44,281 bases of DNA from a virus: IMG/VR virus record IMGVR_UViG_3300031669_000062, positions 1-44,281 of that record; one strand, written 5' to 3'. Of this stretch, positions 30,131 to 38,928 are shown in pieces. Each line of letters begins with the position of its first letter. The stretch's first letter is position 1. Both the position numbers and the translations under genes were made by a program. Below the pieces are notes generated by a model. That model did not search any database. It was not told where the DNA came from and saw only the letters and a list, made by a program, of their open reading frames with translations.

Positions 30131-31569
30131 TAAGCTACCGTAATATTTAAATTATTAGGATCAAATATTCCTAGTGCCACCTGGCTGTTGTCGATAGATA
30201 TTCCCGTTGTGGCTGGAGTGCTGTTAAACTCTACCGTGACATTTGAAACACCTGTAATGGCAGAGAGAAGCCCGGCTATTTGAGACTTAACGACATCTTT
30301 GCCAACTTGATTTTTCAAATTATTCATAAAGATATCGATCGTCAGCAACGCTTTGTTTCGGATTGAATCAATATTTGTAGTACTTATTTCTAATGACACG
30401 TCTGAAATAATATATGTAACTCCTGAGATTAAATGAGTTGTTACAATATCGTTAAGTGGTCTTATTTTTGAAACTCCTGACGACGGGTACATAGCTTCAT
30501 CAACGATTCCTACAAGCTGCATTGATGATAGTATTTCGTTTGTTGTGTCGGTATCGTCTGTGGTATAGGCAAGATCAATTGTGCCTGAAATACCTGAGCC
30601 GCCGATTTGAGTTATTGCGACTCCTATTCCGTCTGCGCCCACATAATTGGCCACAGCTACTGTTTTCGCAGAATTACTATAAATTTGGAAAGTTCTTGTT
30701 CCTGCGACATCTATCAGACTCCAGTATAGTTTCCCGGAGTCGGTATTGCTTAATGTCAGTCCGGAAAGAGTCAAATTGTCCAGTTGGCTCGCTCCGTCTC
30801 CTATAAGATTGAGGTTGAATGATCCGTCATAATTTTTCGGCAATATATATAACTGTATTGTGTATCCGCTTTTAAGTATTCCCACCTTTACAATTCCTGC
30901 GTCCAGAGCTTTTGTAACAGAAGTGTAACTTTCTGCTGTTCCCGCAGTGCTGAATTTTTCAGAGGCAAGTTTGAGTCTATCGCGATAAGAATCATCTGTT
31001 TCAGAAATTTGACCTCCCGAGCTTTCTACAACATTCACAACTGAATCAAGAAAAGAATATGAAAACTGAGATTCGTCGAGTGTGTCAATTTCGCCTATTT
31101 CGATATCATTCGCATTTGCTCCGGAATTGCCTGTAGTCGTGAACTCTTCAACAACAATATCAAAAAAATCTATGCCCTTAGGCAAATAGACATCTTCCTT
31201 TACTCTGAAGTTATACGTTCCGTTTTCGTTTGATCCGACTACAACAGTGTTTTCATATATGAAAGTAGCGGCTGGCAAAGTTTCTACAAACGTGAATCTT
31301 ACAACGCTTGTTGCTGGTGTGCTGGCTATTCTTGCCACTCCAAAGAAAATTCCATAATCATCTAGCTGCCCTTGTGTCATCCCCTTTAAGAAATTTTGGT
31401 CACTTGCTGACAGCCACGCCGAACCAAAATTGTATATTACTCCAGAAACTACTTGCGCCACTAATCGCTCAGCGTCCTGACGTTCCAAAACAATTCCGGC
31501 GACATCTTGGTACACCGCAATGAAGTCCGCAAATATTTCTTCAAATGTAATATCAAATATTTTTGTCAT
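30130..31569 (-). CDS. J: baseplate J-like protein (gpJ)
   Basis: 479 residues. N-terminal ERQDAERLVAQVVSGVIYNF and QNFLKGMTQGQLDDYGIFFG, then RFTFVETLPAATFIYENTVV, ETDDSYRDRLKLASEKFSTA and AESYTSVTKALDAGIVKVGI are hallmark baseplate_J segments (wedge of the contractile baseplate). Between about residues 260 and 345 there is extra beta-rich sequence (GKLYWSLIDVAGTRTFQIYS; GSGISGTIDLAYTTDD) not usual in P2 J, probably an inserted domain. CGGAGA precedes the ATG. Confidence 0.88.
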   Translation of the reverse strand: MTKIFDITFEEIFADFIAVYQDVAGIVLERQDAERLVAQVVSGVIYNFGSAWLSASDQNFLKGMTQGQLDDYGIFFGVARIASTPATSVVRFTFVETLPAATFIYENTVVVGSNENGTYNFRVKEDVYLPKGIDFFDIVVEEFTTTGNSGANANDIEIGEIDTLDESQFSYSFLDSVVNVVESSGGQISETDDSYRDRLKLASEKFSTAGTAESYTSVTKALDAGIVKVGILKSGYTIQLYILPKNYDGSFNLNLIGDGASQLDNLTLSGLTLSNTDSGKLYWSLIDVAGTRTFQIYSNSAKTVAVANYVGADGIGVAITQIGGSGISGTIDLAYTTDDTDTTNEILSSMQLVGIVDEAMYPSSGVSKIRPLNDIVTTHLISGVTYIISDVSLEISTTNIDSIRNKALLTIDIFMNNLKNQVGKDVVKSQIAGLLSAITGVSNVTVEFNSTPATTGISIDNSQVALGIFDPNNLNITVA

Positions 31570-31904
31570 GCGCTTGTCTCCGGAGCTACGAAAGCTATGT
31601 CTTTTTGATATTCTGTCACAAATTCTTGTGTTATTTTTGAAAAATCGGAGCTGTAAAACAATCGGACTCTTTTGATTTTCAAAACTGGGTATAACAAAAG
31701 CATTGTTACAAGATCGTCTCTGTTTTGGGCCGCTGCGACAACATCGTTTCTGTCAATTCTTTCGGAAAGATGCGTTCCCTCATTACTATATGGGATAGAA
31801 AAAAGAGGGGTAGAAGCTTCGCGGGCAACGCCCTTTTCAACTCTTGTTTTTCTGTCTAATTCATCAGCTTGTATGTTTTCAAGACTCAATCTCTTTGCGG
31901 CCAT
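31566..31904 (-). CDS. hypothetical protein upstream of gpJ
   Basis: 112 residues (MAAKRLSLENIQADELDRKT to FVAPETSA). It takes the place of P2 W (gp25-like) but shows none of the gp25 motifs I would expect, so I leave it unnamed. Its ATG overlaps the TAA of the frameshifted chaperone extension (TAATG at 31902-31906), and its stop overlaps the gpJ start, so it is a coupled member of the baseplate block. Confidence 0.6.
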   Translation of the reverse strand: MAAKRLSLENIQADELDRKTRVEKGVAREASTPLFSIPYSNEGTHLSERIDRNDVVAAAQNRDDLVTMLLLYPVLKIKRVRLFYSSDFSKITQEFVTEYQKDIAFVAPETSA

Positions 31905-32083
31905 TATTTTCTTTTCCTCTCCAGCTCTTGTTTTCGCTTCCCGAATCGATTGTAGCACTGCACAAAAAATGTCTCTGGCATGCTGGTAATATCAATGGAT
32001 ATTCCAGCACACCAAAGCTCTGATTGGGCATCTACTAGCTCCGCTACTGTAAGTGTTTCGCCAAGCGGAGTAAGGTATGTGAC
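31904..32083 (-). CDS. tail chaperone -1 frameshift extension (E'-like)
   Basis: An open frame without any start codon that overlaps the end of the 32044-32397 gene in the -1 frame. It reads VTYLTPLGETLTVAELVDAQ, SELWCAGISIDITSMPETFF and ends QELERKRK at TAA 31904-31906. It can be translated only as a fusion after slipping at T TTT TTG (32089-32083), giving about 164 residues. This is the layout of P2 E/E' and lambda G/GT tail assembly chaperones. Confidence 0.75.
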   Translation of the reverse strand, partial: VTYLTPLGETLTVAELVDAQSELWCAGISIDITSMPETFFVQCYNRFGKRKQELERKRK

Positions 32084-32397
32084 AAAAAATCTTCTGACAA
32101 CTCCTGGATCTGTTTCACATTCCAGATCTCATCGTTGAATTTGCAAACTAATGAAAGTTTTGCTATTAGGAGCTGTTGATAAGAAGGGTTTTCTGTTCCG
32201 AAAGTCATTCTTGCTATCTGATCCGCCTGTAGGGCATCCCCCACGGTAGATCGCTTGACGAGTCTGACTTTCGCAGTGTGTGGTTTTTCGTTGAAGAAGC
32301 TTTCGTCAACATCAACGTCATACCCCTTTTCAAGGGCTTCTTTGTCAAGTTCTTCTGTCGCTTCGTCAATTTTTTTAAGTGCTTCTGATTTTTCCAT
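32044..32397 (-). CDS. E: tail assembly chaperone (E-like), carries frameshift site
   Basis: 117 residues from MEKSEALKKIDEATEELDKE; middle KVRLVKRSTVGDALQADQIA, RMTFGTENPSYQQLLIAKLS and VCKFNDEIWNVKQIQELSED match the tail-assembly-chaperone pattern of P2 E-like proteins (tail protein interaction with tape measure). Directly after the tube gene as in P2. The unshifted product ends at TAG after FLSHTLLRLAKHLQ. Start 32397 has AAGGAG ten bases upstream. Confidence 0.75.
   Translation of the reverse strand: MEKSEALKKIDEATEELDKEALEKGYDVDVDESFFNEKPHTAKVRLVKRSTVGDALQADQIARMTFGTENPSYQQLLIAKLSLVCKFNDEIWNVKQIQELSEDFLSHTLLRLAKHLQ
32083..32089 (-). promoter_or_regulatory. programmed -1 frameshift heptamer T TTT TTG
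   Basis: Zero frame GAT TTT TTG; X-XXY-YYZ slippery pattern at codons 103-105 of the E-like gene. The -1 frame is open for 59 codons beyond and closed by TGA upstream. Confidence 0.72.
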
Positions 32398-32415
32398 TTT
32401 GCCCAATCTCCTTTT

Positions 32416-32958
32416 TTATGGTCCTATTAAGTTAGTGATATCGGTTAACAAATCTACTCCATTCTGCAAAAATTTGCCGTTTGGAATGTCATAGTCAAAG
32501 ATATTAACTCCGTTGATATCGAGTTTTGCGGTGAATGCTTTGAACTTTGCTGTTATTTCTCTTTTTGTGCCTTGCTTAATCGTTCCGGGAGAAACGCTAT
32601 AGAATTGACACTGAAATACCCAGTCAACAACCTGAGGAACAAAAGTGCCCAGCTGTTGAGACATATTATTGACAATCATCGATGCTCTTACTGTTGGAAT
32701 TGAGGTGGCATCAAAAATTTTGCTCGCCAAAAAAGATGAATCAGCCTCAATCATTATTTCCCCGTCGCCATCAAAAAATCTGCGCCACGGGTCGCCGACT
32801 TCAATTTTTCCACCTGTTGAAGTGTTGTCAAACTCGATGACTTCTGCCGAAATATCCGGCATAGTTAGTTCTCCGATATATGGCATCGGGTCACCATCAA
32901 AGAAAATTTTAACCTTCGACACTCCGAAGGCTTTCACTAATGTGTCTGTTATTGCCAT
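32416..32958 (-). CDS. FII: major tail tube protein (FII-like)
   Basis: 180 residues. KIFFDGDPMPYIGELTMPDI, FDNTSTGGKIEVGDPWRRFF and QCQFYSVSPGTIKQGTKREI follow the P2 FII tube protein family, the inner tube of the contractile tail. GGGGGCAGCG precedes the ATG. Follows the sheath gene by ten bases and precedes the chaperone gene. Confidence 0.85.
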   Translation of the reverse strand: MAITDTLVKAFGVSKVKIFFDGDPMPYIGELTMPDISAEVIEFDNTSTGGKIEVGDPWRRFFDGDGEIMIEADSSFLASKIFDATSIPTVRASMIVNNMSQQLGTFVPQVVDWVFQCQFYSVSPGTIKQGTKREITAKFKAFTAKLDINGVNIFDYDIPNGKFLQNGVDLLTDITNLIGP

Positions 32959-32967
32959 CGCTGCCCC

Positions 32968-34437
32968 CTATGCCGGAAAAATTGTGTTAAAAAAGTTAAG
33001 GTCTACTTGTATCTCAACATCCGTGCGCTTTTGAGGTTCCGGAGCAAGAACATACATCCGCAAGTTAATCTGAGTTGAGAGGTCAGGGTTGTCAACTGCC
33101 CTGAATTCAAGTTCATAGCCAATCATTTGACCTTTCGATATCAGGAGTCTTCCAGCGGAATTTTCCTTGTCAACAAAATCCTGAATTGTGAATTTGTTGA
33201 AGTTTCTATCGGTTGACTTCGCCCATAGATCTCTTGTAAGCTGCTTGCTCTTGTACGCAATGAAATCATTTTGATTTGTAGAGTCTTTTCTAAGGTCTGT
33301 CGCAGTACCATTATAGAAACTGGTCCAGGTTCCCCAGAGATTCCAACCTCGGTCTGCCGTATCTAAGATCACTGTTATAATTCCCTTGTCCCTGACGGCG
33401 TTTGATGCTGTTGGAAAAGAAAGTTTGTTGTTCGGAACATACCCGGTCATGGGCCTGTTTGATGGTGAAACTCCTACATATCCGTTGAGCTCAACTTCTA
33501 GGCTCATCATTCCGATATACCAATCGGACAAAAGTTGTTCCGTTGTTGCCCCGTAAGTTCCCTCTCCAAAAAAGGCTCTTCCGTTTTCGTCAAGGATGCT
33601 CTTGTCCGCATATATATCGGCAAGGTCAGAAGAGCTATTATAATCTGTTTCGTCAATATCGTACACAAATCTAGTGACAAATGTTGAGTTCAAGTTTGCG
33701 GAAATTGTAGAAAGGTCGGTTCTAACTGTTGCAGCAACAACATTGTCTATATCCGCCTGGCTCCAATACGGCGCATGGATCCATCCGGGCAGCCTGCTGA
33801 ACCCGAGATCTGTAATAATATCGTTGCACCCCTGAATGGCAGCGGTAACTTGAATCTGTGTTATTGCAGAATTGTCACAATAATCGTAATCCACTAGAAT
33901 TGTATCGGTTGCCCCAATTGCCCCGGTTGATACAGTTGTTATTGAAACAAGTCCATCCGTTCCTCTCGAAACTGTGTAGTCGTCTCCTATATCGTATGTG
34001 GTTGTCATAGGTGAGTCGGTTACAACAATTGTACTCATTTGAATATATTTATTAACGAGTTTGACTGTTCCTGTTATTAAGACCCTTGACTCGTCCGCAA
34101 TCGCTGTTTGGTGCGAGTCGGGATCGAGGACATTATAAATCAAAACAGGGTACATCCCGAATCCTGACATAAGTCTTTCGACTGACTTATTAGCATTCCA
34201 GCCTTGTGACCGTTCGAGGTTGCCAGCTCCCCATATTTCTTCACCACCATATTTTCCCTTAAAATCTTCCCAGCTTGTTGCAGCATACCAGGTGTTGCTC
34301 TGTCCTATTTCGTAACCTGCACCGTTATCGGCAGGAAAAGCACCAATAATTGCAGTCAGTTCGCTATCTACATTAAGCGGTGGCTGTCCTTTTGTCGGTC
34401 CAGCGTAGACATTAACACCGTATTTCAATAGTGTCAT
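32968..34437 (-). CDS. tail sheath protein
   Basis: 489 residues. N-terminal YGVNVYAGPTKGQPPLNVDS and AIIGAFPADNG. Near residue 155 an extra beta segment DIGDDYTVSRGTDGLVSITT and GAIGATDTILVDYDYCDNS. C-terminal LNLWGT-like RGWNLWGTWTSFYNGTATDL and the sheath end MYVLAPEPQKRTDVEIQVDL. Contractile sheath, so the virion is a myovirus. AGGAGG precedes ATG 34437, which overlaps the previous stop. Confidence 0.92.
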   Translation of the reverse strand: MTLLKYGVNVYAGPTKGQPPLNVDSELTAIIGAFPADNGAGYEIGQSNTWYAATSWEDFKGKYGGEEIWGAGNLERSQGWNANKSVERLMSGFGMYPVLIYNVLDPDSHQTAIADESRVLITGTVKLVNKYIQMSTIVVTDSPMTTTYDIGDDYTVSRGTDGLVSITTVSTGAIGATDTILVDYDYCDNSAITQIQVTAAIQGCNDIITDLGFSRLPGWIHAPYWSQADIDNVVAATVRTDLSTISANLNSTFVTRFVYDIDETDYNSSSDLADIYADKSILDENGRAFFGEGTYGATTEQLLSDWYIGMMSLEVELNGYVGVSPSNRPMTGYVPNNKLSFPTASNAVRDKGIITVILDTADRGWNLWGTWTSFYNGTATDLRKDSTNQNDFIAYKSKQLTRDLWAKSTDRNFNKFTIQDFVDKENSAGRLLISKGQMIGYELEFRAVDNPDLSTQINLRMYVLAPEPQKRTDVEIQVDLNFFNTIFPA

Positions 34438-34988
34438 GTAAGTACCTCCTGTGATTCTTCAAATATTATATATCCGTTCCATACCATTTCAGCAACATAT
34501 GTTTTCGTGCGTCCGTTTTCCTCAATCATTACAAACGGTTGGTCTTCGTCTAATGCTCTATTAAGTTCGCACAAAAACCCGATCCCGTGAATATCGTCAT
34601 TATTGACCAAATCCGGTACAATATTTTCTACTCTTTCAAGAGCTTTATTTTTCAATTTTCCTCCAGCGATTGCTATTCTGAAAACGCTGGAAAATCGTTT
34701 CGCAAACTCTTTCGTGTCCTGTAGAACTTGACTCCGCCATGTTTCTCCGGAAGAGGTTGAACGGTAGACAACTTTCACAGGTAGCGCTTGCTTGTATCCT
34801 TCTTCACCGAGACCATTTTCTTGCATGGAATAGCCTTCATTTCTCATTGTTCCTTCTGGATCAATCCAAAAAGATTGAAGCGAGATAATAAAATGTTCTG
34901 CTTTTATGTCCGCTTGGGATGGTTCAATTTCGACCCGTTTCCCGGTCATATCAGCTATTGTTTCCGCAAGGCTCTTGAGTAGGTCCAT
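34434..34988 (-). CDS. neck/tail terminator region protein
   Basis: 184 residues from MDLLKSLAETIADMTGKRVE. KQALPVKVVYRSTSSGETWR and the late VPDLVNNDDIHGIGFLCELN suggest an alpha/beta connector protein; the position between a gpG/S-like completion protein and the sheath fits a tail terminator or neck component. ATG 34988 overlaps the upstream stop (TAATG). Name is by position only. Confidence 0.6.
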   Translation of the reverse strand: MDLLKSLAETIADMTGKRVEIEPSQADIKAEHFIISLQSFWIDPEGTMRNEGYSMQENGLGEEGYKQALPVKVVYRSTSSGETWRSQVLQDTKEFAKRFSSVFRIAIAGGKLKNKALERVENIVPDLVNNDDIHGIGFLCELNRALDEDQPFVMIEENGRTKTYVAEMVWNGYIIFEESQEVLT

Positions 34989-35410
34989 TATCTTGTTGTC
35001 CAGTATGCATTTATTAATTTTTTTATATTTGTTTTTGACGGCCATTGTAGGAATTTTCTTTGTGGCACTCCTTTTCCCTTTTGATGGCGCCACATGTAGC
35101 CGTCTGGAACTCCAACTTCTACACTTATTATACCATTGACATGATAGTTTACTGTACGCCATCCTAAGCCTTTGTCCAGGAGTGTAGTTCCTGAGCCGCT
35201 TGGGCTTTTTTTCCGTCCTCGTCTCAATTTCAAAGTCATCTCACTCACTGTTGGCGTAACCTTGTCATCTTTAATATATCGAATGGTTTCTTTCTGAGCG
35301 GCTCTCCCGATTTCGTCAAGGAGTGTTTTTATGTCAGAGGTGTTTGCGACTTTTTTGATCCACCTATTAAATTCAGATCCTTTTTCAAACCCTGTGACTT
35401 TAGCGCCCAT
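34988..35410 (-). CDS. virion morphogenesis/tail completion protein
   Basis: 140 residues. SDIKTLLDEIGRAAQKETIR, a basic RRGRKKSPSGSG loop and the ending KGVPQRKFLQWPSKTNIKKL match phage virion morphogenesis proteins (P2 S / Mu G type), which complete the tail or head-tail joint. ATG overlaps the previous stop. Confidence 0.76.
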   Translation of the reverse strand: MGAKVTGFEKGSEFNRWIKKVANTSDIKTLLDEIGRAAQKETIRYIKDDKVTPTVSEMTLKLRRGRKKSPSGSGTTLLDKGLGWRTVNYHVNGIISVEVGVPDGYMWRHQKGKGVPQRKFLQWPSKTNIKKLINAYWTTR

Positions 35411-35925
35411 TATTCAAACCCTTTTAATGCTGTTTTTATCTCTGTATTGGTAAGATTGTAGATACTTACTACAGAATCTTCGCTGTCATGATCCACTGTA
35501 TTAGAAGGATCAGCAGCATTTCCGATAAGAGCCTCAATTAATTCTTGAGCCTCTTTCTTCTCTGTTGTTGCCTCTCCATCCTGCCCAGAGTCTTCATACA
35601 TGTTCGAGATTGAAAGTTGAATTAAACTTTCAAAAATCATGGCGTAAGTTTCGCCATTTTCAGAATCAATAATATTTAATGTAGCTCTGATAGTGTCGAG
35701 ATTCGTTAAATCTGACGAATCCAATGAATATATGGCGGATCTCCAAGACATAAAAAAATCAGTCCGCCCGGCTTTTATGAATCTCCCCATAATCCATAGG
35801 AGGGCTGCGCTGACTGCATCCCTCCCTAAAGTATCGGCTTTTTCTTGAAGCAAGTTCGTTGCATCTTCGTTGAAAATGCGGTTGGCTATAATATAGTTAA
35901 GAACGTCAGCATTTGTTATGGCCAT
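35410..35925 (-). CDS. probable head-tail connector protein
   Basis: 171 residues (MAITNADVLNYIIANRIFNE to TEIKTALKGFE). Helical N-terminal part ADVLNYIIANRIFNEDATNL and an acidic C-terminal half. No motif is decisive; position between capsid and tail-completion genes suggests a gp6-type connector (DNA packaging adaptor). Confidence 0.55.
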   Translation of the reverse strand: MAITNADVLNYIIANRIFNEDATNLLQEKADTLGRDAVSAALLWIMGRFIKAGRTDFFMSWRSAIYSLDSSDLTNLDTIRATLNIIDSENGETYAMIFESLIQLSISNMYEDSGQDGEATTEKKEAQELIEALIGNAADPSNTVDHDSEDSVVSIYNLTNTEIKTALKGFE

Positions 35926-36167
35926 TATTTACCCTTTTTTTCCTTCTTCGCTTTTTCTTTTTCAACATTAAAAATATGCTCATCTTCGATAATGTTGAAA
36001 CTTGACAGATTCCAGCCTTTCATTTCCTCCCTGAGAATATTAAGAATCAAAACTCTTGCGTTTTCTTCTTTCTCCTTTCGGGTCTGATTTACTTTTGCCT
36101 CTTCTGGTATGATTAGGAAAATATCTTTCCTCTGTCGGCCACTTATGATTGTTGTTTTTATTAACAT
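35925..36167 (-). CDS. small structural-region hypothetical protein
   Basis: 80 residues. Starts with strands MLIKTTIISGRQRKDIFLII, then a highly charged tail (VEKEKAKKEKKGK). GAGGAGAAAAA precedes the ATG. Lies between the capsid protein and the connector-like protein. Unknown; could be a capsid stabiliser or small adaptor. Confidence 0.58.
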   Translation of the reverse strand: MLIKTTIISGRQRKDIFLIIPEEAKVNQTRKEKEENARVLILNILREEMKGWNLSSFNIIEDEHIFNVEKEKAKKEKKGK

Positions 36168-36178
36168 TTTTTCTCCTC

Positions 36179-37204
36179 TTACGGTCTGGTACTGAACTGA
36201 ACTGATGCGTTGGGAATGAATGCAGGCAGAGGGCGAGATGCACCATAAACACTAAGGGCATCTTTTTTTGCATTCTGAACACTATAAACATAAAGCGGCT
36301 GTGTGCTGCCCTGAGGAAAGTGGCCGTTGGCATAGTTGCAATAGATTATGTTGTGATCGGCTGAGGTGTCTACCATCAAGGCTTTTTTCTCTGCAAGCGC
36401 ATTAGTTGCGGCTTGTGTTTCAGCGTCATGATAGGATCCTCTTTCCGACCGGAACGTCCAGCCATTAATGCGATACCCGTCATCATCAAGTTCGGTGAAA
36501 TTAATGTTGTCAATTGTTTGAAGTGCCAGACCTTTTGAGAGTCCTGCATTGAATGTTGTTTCGTCAAGCAGAATTTCAAGCGATGCTTTTGAAAGCGCAT
36601 ATCCCTGAGCCTTCAACACGGTCCTTGCTTCGTTACATGCCTTAACCCACTGGCCTAGAGTTGTTCCAGCATCCGTAAAGTTAAGCGTGATTCCCGGTAC
36701 ATCTGTAACGGCTCCGAGGAGCAGTTCATACGTATTCCATACTCCATTTTGCACCTTTGTCTTATGCGTTATTGTTCCCGTTAAGGATGTCGCAATAAGG
36801 GACTTCAAGAAAGCATCTCTATATCTCTTAAACTTTGCAACTATTCCGTTAACAACTTCTTGCTTTGTCATTCCGGCATAAGTATTATTTCTTATCTCGC
36901 GGAGCTCCTTTTCTGTAACAGTGCTGACAAGATCCATGATTTCAAGTTCAATCTTGTCAACTTCCTTGAACTCAAGGCCTACGGGATGCGACGCTCCGCC
37001 CTCCCGTACCATCGGAGGGGTTTCATACTGATCGCTCAAAAAATCTCTTGAAATATAAGGGAGTTCTGTAGACTTAATTGGTTTTTTGAAAATGAGACTC
37101 TTGACAGGATCTTTGAAATCTTCAAACGTCTTGATCGCTTGTCTAACTGCCTTTGGGTTAAGCGCCTGCTGTAGTTCGGATAGATTGTTAATTGTTACTG
37201 GCAT
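36179..37204 (-). CDS. major capsid protein (lambda E-like)
   Basis: 341 residues. The layout (TELPYISRDFLSDQYETPPM, REGGASHPVGLEFKEVDKIE, FLKSLIATSLTGTI, SLEILLDETTFNAGL, TFRSERGSYHDAETQAATNA, KKALMVDTSADHNIIYCNYA) is that of phage major capsid protein E (HK97 fold). GGGGGAAAACA precedes the ATG. Preceded by decoration and protease/scaffold genes, the standard head order. Confidence 0.88.
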   Translation of the reverse strand: MPVTINNLSELQQALNPKAVRQAIKTFEDFKDPVKSLIFKKPIKSTELPYISRDFLSDQYETPPMVREGGASHPVGLEFKEVDKIELEIMDLVSTVTEKELREIRNNTYAGMTKQEVVNGIVAKFKRYRDAFLKSLIATSLTGTITHKTKVQNGVWNTYELLLGAVTDVPGITLNFTDAGTTLGQWVKACNEARTVLKAQGYALSKASLEILLDETTFNAGLSKGLALQTIDNINFTELDDDGYRINGWTFRSERGSYHDAETQAATNALAEKKALMVDTSADHNIIYCNYANGHFPQGSTQPLYVYSVQNAKKDALSVYGASRPLPAFIPNASVQFSTRP

Positions 37205-37214
37205 TGTTTTCCCC

Positions 37215-37808
37215 CTATAGTCCTATTATTTCAAGCTTTTTGAGGGCTTGAATGAAATATTTTTTGTTGTCCGCGTCATAATTTTCGACTCCGCCTTTTG
37301 CAAAAACTTTGTCAAGATTCAAATATCCGTCTTCCTCAGACTTAGTGTACATAAGGACATTGTTGTTTGAGGACGGAACTTCCAGGATCATTCCGACAAT
37401 TTCCTTGCCCGTAATTGCTTCGTACGTTACAAGGAGATCGTCTGTAGCTCCAATTGAGCCTAGTCCAACGATTGCTTTGCTTCCGAGTGTTACCGTATAA
37501 TCGGTTCCCGGAGTATACACTGTTGTTGCCGGATCATCTGTGACTTTCGCTATTCCTGCTACTGCATTTGCGAGGTCAATTGTTGTAGCAATTAGAGTTA
37601 CTGCTTCGTCAACAATGTACTGCTCATCGAGATTCAGCTTTTCATGTTCTCCGGAGATAGTATTCAATACAACAATGTCATATACCTCGGGTGTATACCC
37701 TGTTTCCGGATTAAGCAGAAAATTATCGGCACGAAATTTTCCCGCAACAACTTCCATGTCAAGTTCATACAATTTTGTTTTTGATAGTGTATTTTTGCTA
37801 ATTGACAT
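37215..37808 (-). CDS. head decoration protein with an inserted beta domain
   Basis: 197 residues. The segments around NFLLNPETGYTPEVYDIVVL and GKEIVGMILEVPSSNNNVLM fit capsid decoration proteins (lambda D-like position between scaffold and capsid). The middle VYTPGTDYTVTLGSKAIVGL and GSIGATDDLLVTYEA resembles the extra domain in the tail sheath of this phage. AGGAGAAAATA precedes the ATG. Confidence 0.68.
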   Translation of the reverse strand: MSISKNTLSKTKLYELDMEVVAGKFRADNFLLNPETGYTPEVYDIVVLNTISGEHEKLNLDEQYIVDEAVTLIATTIDLANAVAGIAKVTDDPATTVYTPGTDYTVTLGSKAIVGLGSIGATDDLLVTYEAITGKEIVGMILEVPSSNNNVLMYTKSEEDGYLNLDKVFAKGGVENYDADNKKYFIQALKKLEIIGL

Positions 37809-37817
37809 TATTTTCTC

Positions 37818-38798
37818 CTACTTGTTCATGTCTTCAGGTGTTAGGATCGCTTCATCTTCCGAATCTTCGTCTTTTCCTTTTTTGGTGCTCGGCCCCGGAT
37901 CAACCTTTTTTTTCACTTCTGAAAAAAGAGCCATGAACGCCTCTGCTATTGAGTTGTCGATCTCTTCTTTTGCCTCAAAAAGATCAACGCTTTTTTCGTT
38001 TGCGTTGAAAACTTTGACTTTTGTTTCTTCGGTAATTCCAAACTCAAGGAGCTTTGCTTCGAGCTCATTTTTCTTTTCAGAAAAAACTTTGATCGCTGCT
38101 TCTTTTTTTTCTTTTTTGAGCTTTTCAATTTTCTCTTTGAGCTCAATAGCTTCGAGCTCTCTTTTCTGATGTTCTTTCATAAGCCGGATGTTTTCGGTCT
38201 TAAGTCTTTCAATTTCTTTAGGATCCATTTTGAACGCCTCCGTTTCGTTATTATTAGGTTCTTTTTTTTTGAGTTCTTTTCCCATCGCAGAAAATCTTAG
38301 ATATTCTCTGTCGCCTCTCACAAAAGAAAAGCAATTATCTGTCTCTTTGATATTTGTGATAGTTGGGTTTTCTGAAAACTCCATGGCTGCTGTAATGTCC
38401 TGAAGATCTTTGAACGCAGCTTCGGTAGAGCCTAGAAGAGCGACATGACCGAGCTCCCACGGCTCTTTTTGTATGACATCTTGTTTCACAACTGTTTTTC
38501 TTGAGATGCCCGCCGACCATCCCGCATACTTGTGATCTTTGAAATCCTTCTCGACTTCGGATGACATTTCTATATCTGCTATAAGAACACCTTCCTTATC
38601 TAATCTCAAGTTGGACACTTTTCCTGCACTCTGTATCGAATCATCCCACCATCCTGAGGCGGCCTCATGTCCGAACGAAAGGGGATATGAGTGTTTTTTG
38701 GAAGTAGTCAAAATTAAATCCGAAAGTATTGACTTTGTAATATGTCTACCATCCTTGAGGTCTTTTTCGTATAGAAGTTCCCAAACTCTTTTTGCCAT
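37818..38798 (-). CDS. prohead protease-scaffold fusion (Mu I-like)
   Basis: 326 residues. N-terminal ~130 residues are protease-like: PLSFGHEAASGWWDDSIQSA, GKVSNLRLDKEGVLIADIEM, KYAGWSAGISRKTVV, and GHVALLGSTEAAF with a candidate catalytic Ser and His. The C-terminal half is a Lys/Glu coiled coil (about residues 185-260) and an acidic end, a typical scaffold. It is cleaved out during head maturation. ATG 38798 preferred over 38804 because of AGGAG spacing. Confidence 0.78.
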   Translation of the reverse strand: MAKRVWELLYEKDLKDGRHITKSILSDLILTTSKKHSYPLSFGHEAASGWWDDSIQSAGKVSNLRLDKEGVLIADIEMSSEVEKDFKDHKYAGWSAGISRKTVVKQDVIQKEPWELGHVALLGSTEAAFKDLQDITAAMEFSENPTITNIKETDNCFSFVRGDREYLRFSAMGKELKKKEPNNNETEAFKMDPKEIERLKTENIRLMKEHQKRELEAIELKEKIEKLKKEKKEAAIKVFSEKKNELEAKLLEFGITEETKVKVFNANEKSVDLFEAKEEIDNSIAEAFMALFSEVKKKVDPGPSTKKGKDEDSEDEAILTPEDMNK

Positions 38799-38826
38799 GT
38801 TCATACTCCTGTTAAGTTTCTTTATT

Positions 38827-38835
38827 ATTCTAGCA
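38827..38835 (-). promoter_or_regulatory. leftward extended -10 promoter for the head genes
   Basis: Minus strand reads TGC-TAGAAT, an extended -10 with no clear -35, about 29 bases before the scaffold start. A nearly identical CTAGAATAAT lies before the portal. It would restart transcription beyond the reversed island. Confidence 0.45.
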
Positions 38836-38872
38836 TGTTATGAATAAAAAAAAAGAGATATAAAGCTTTTTG

Positions 38873-38901
38873 TTGACATAACAGTCATCGTTGACTACAA
38901 T
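38873..38901 (+). promoter_or_regulatory. rightward promoter of accessory island 2
   Basis: TTGACA (38873-38878), 17 bases, TACAAT (38896-38901), then AGGAGGTTTTTC and the ATG at 38929. Confidence 0.8.
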
Positions 38902-38928
38902 AAGTACTTTTAACACAGGAGGTTTTTC

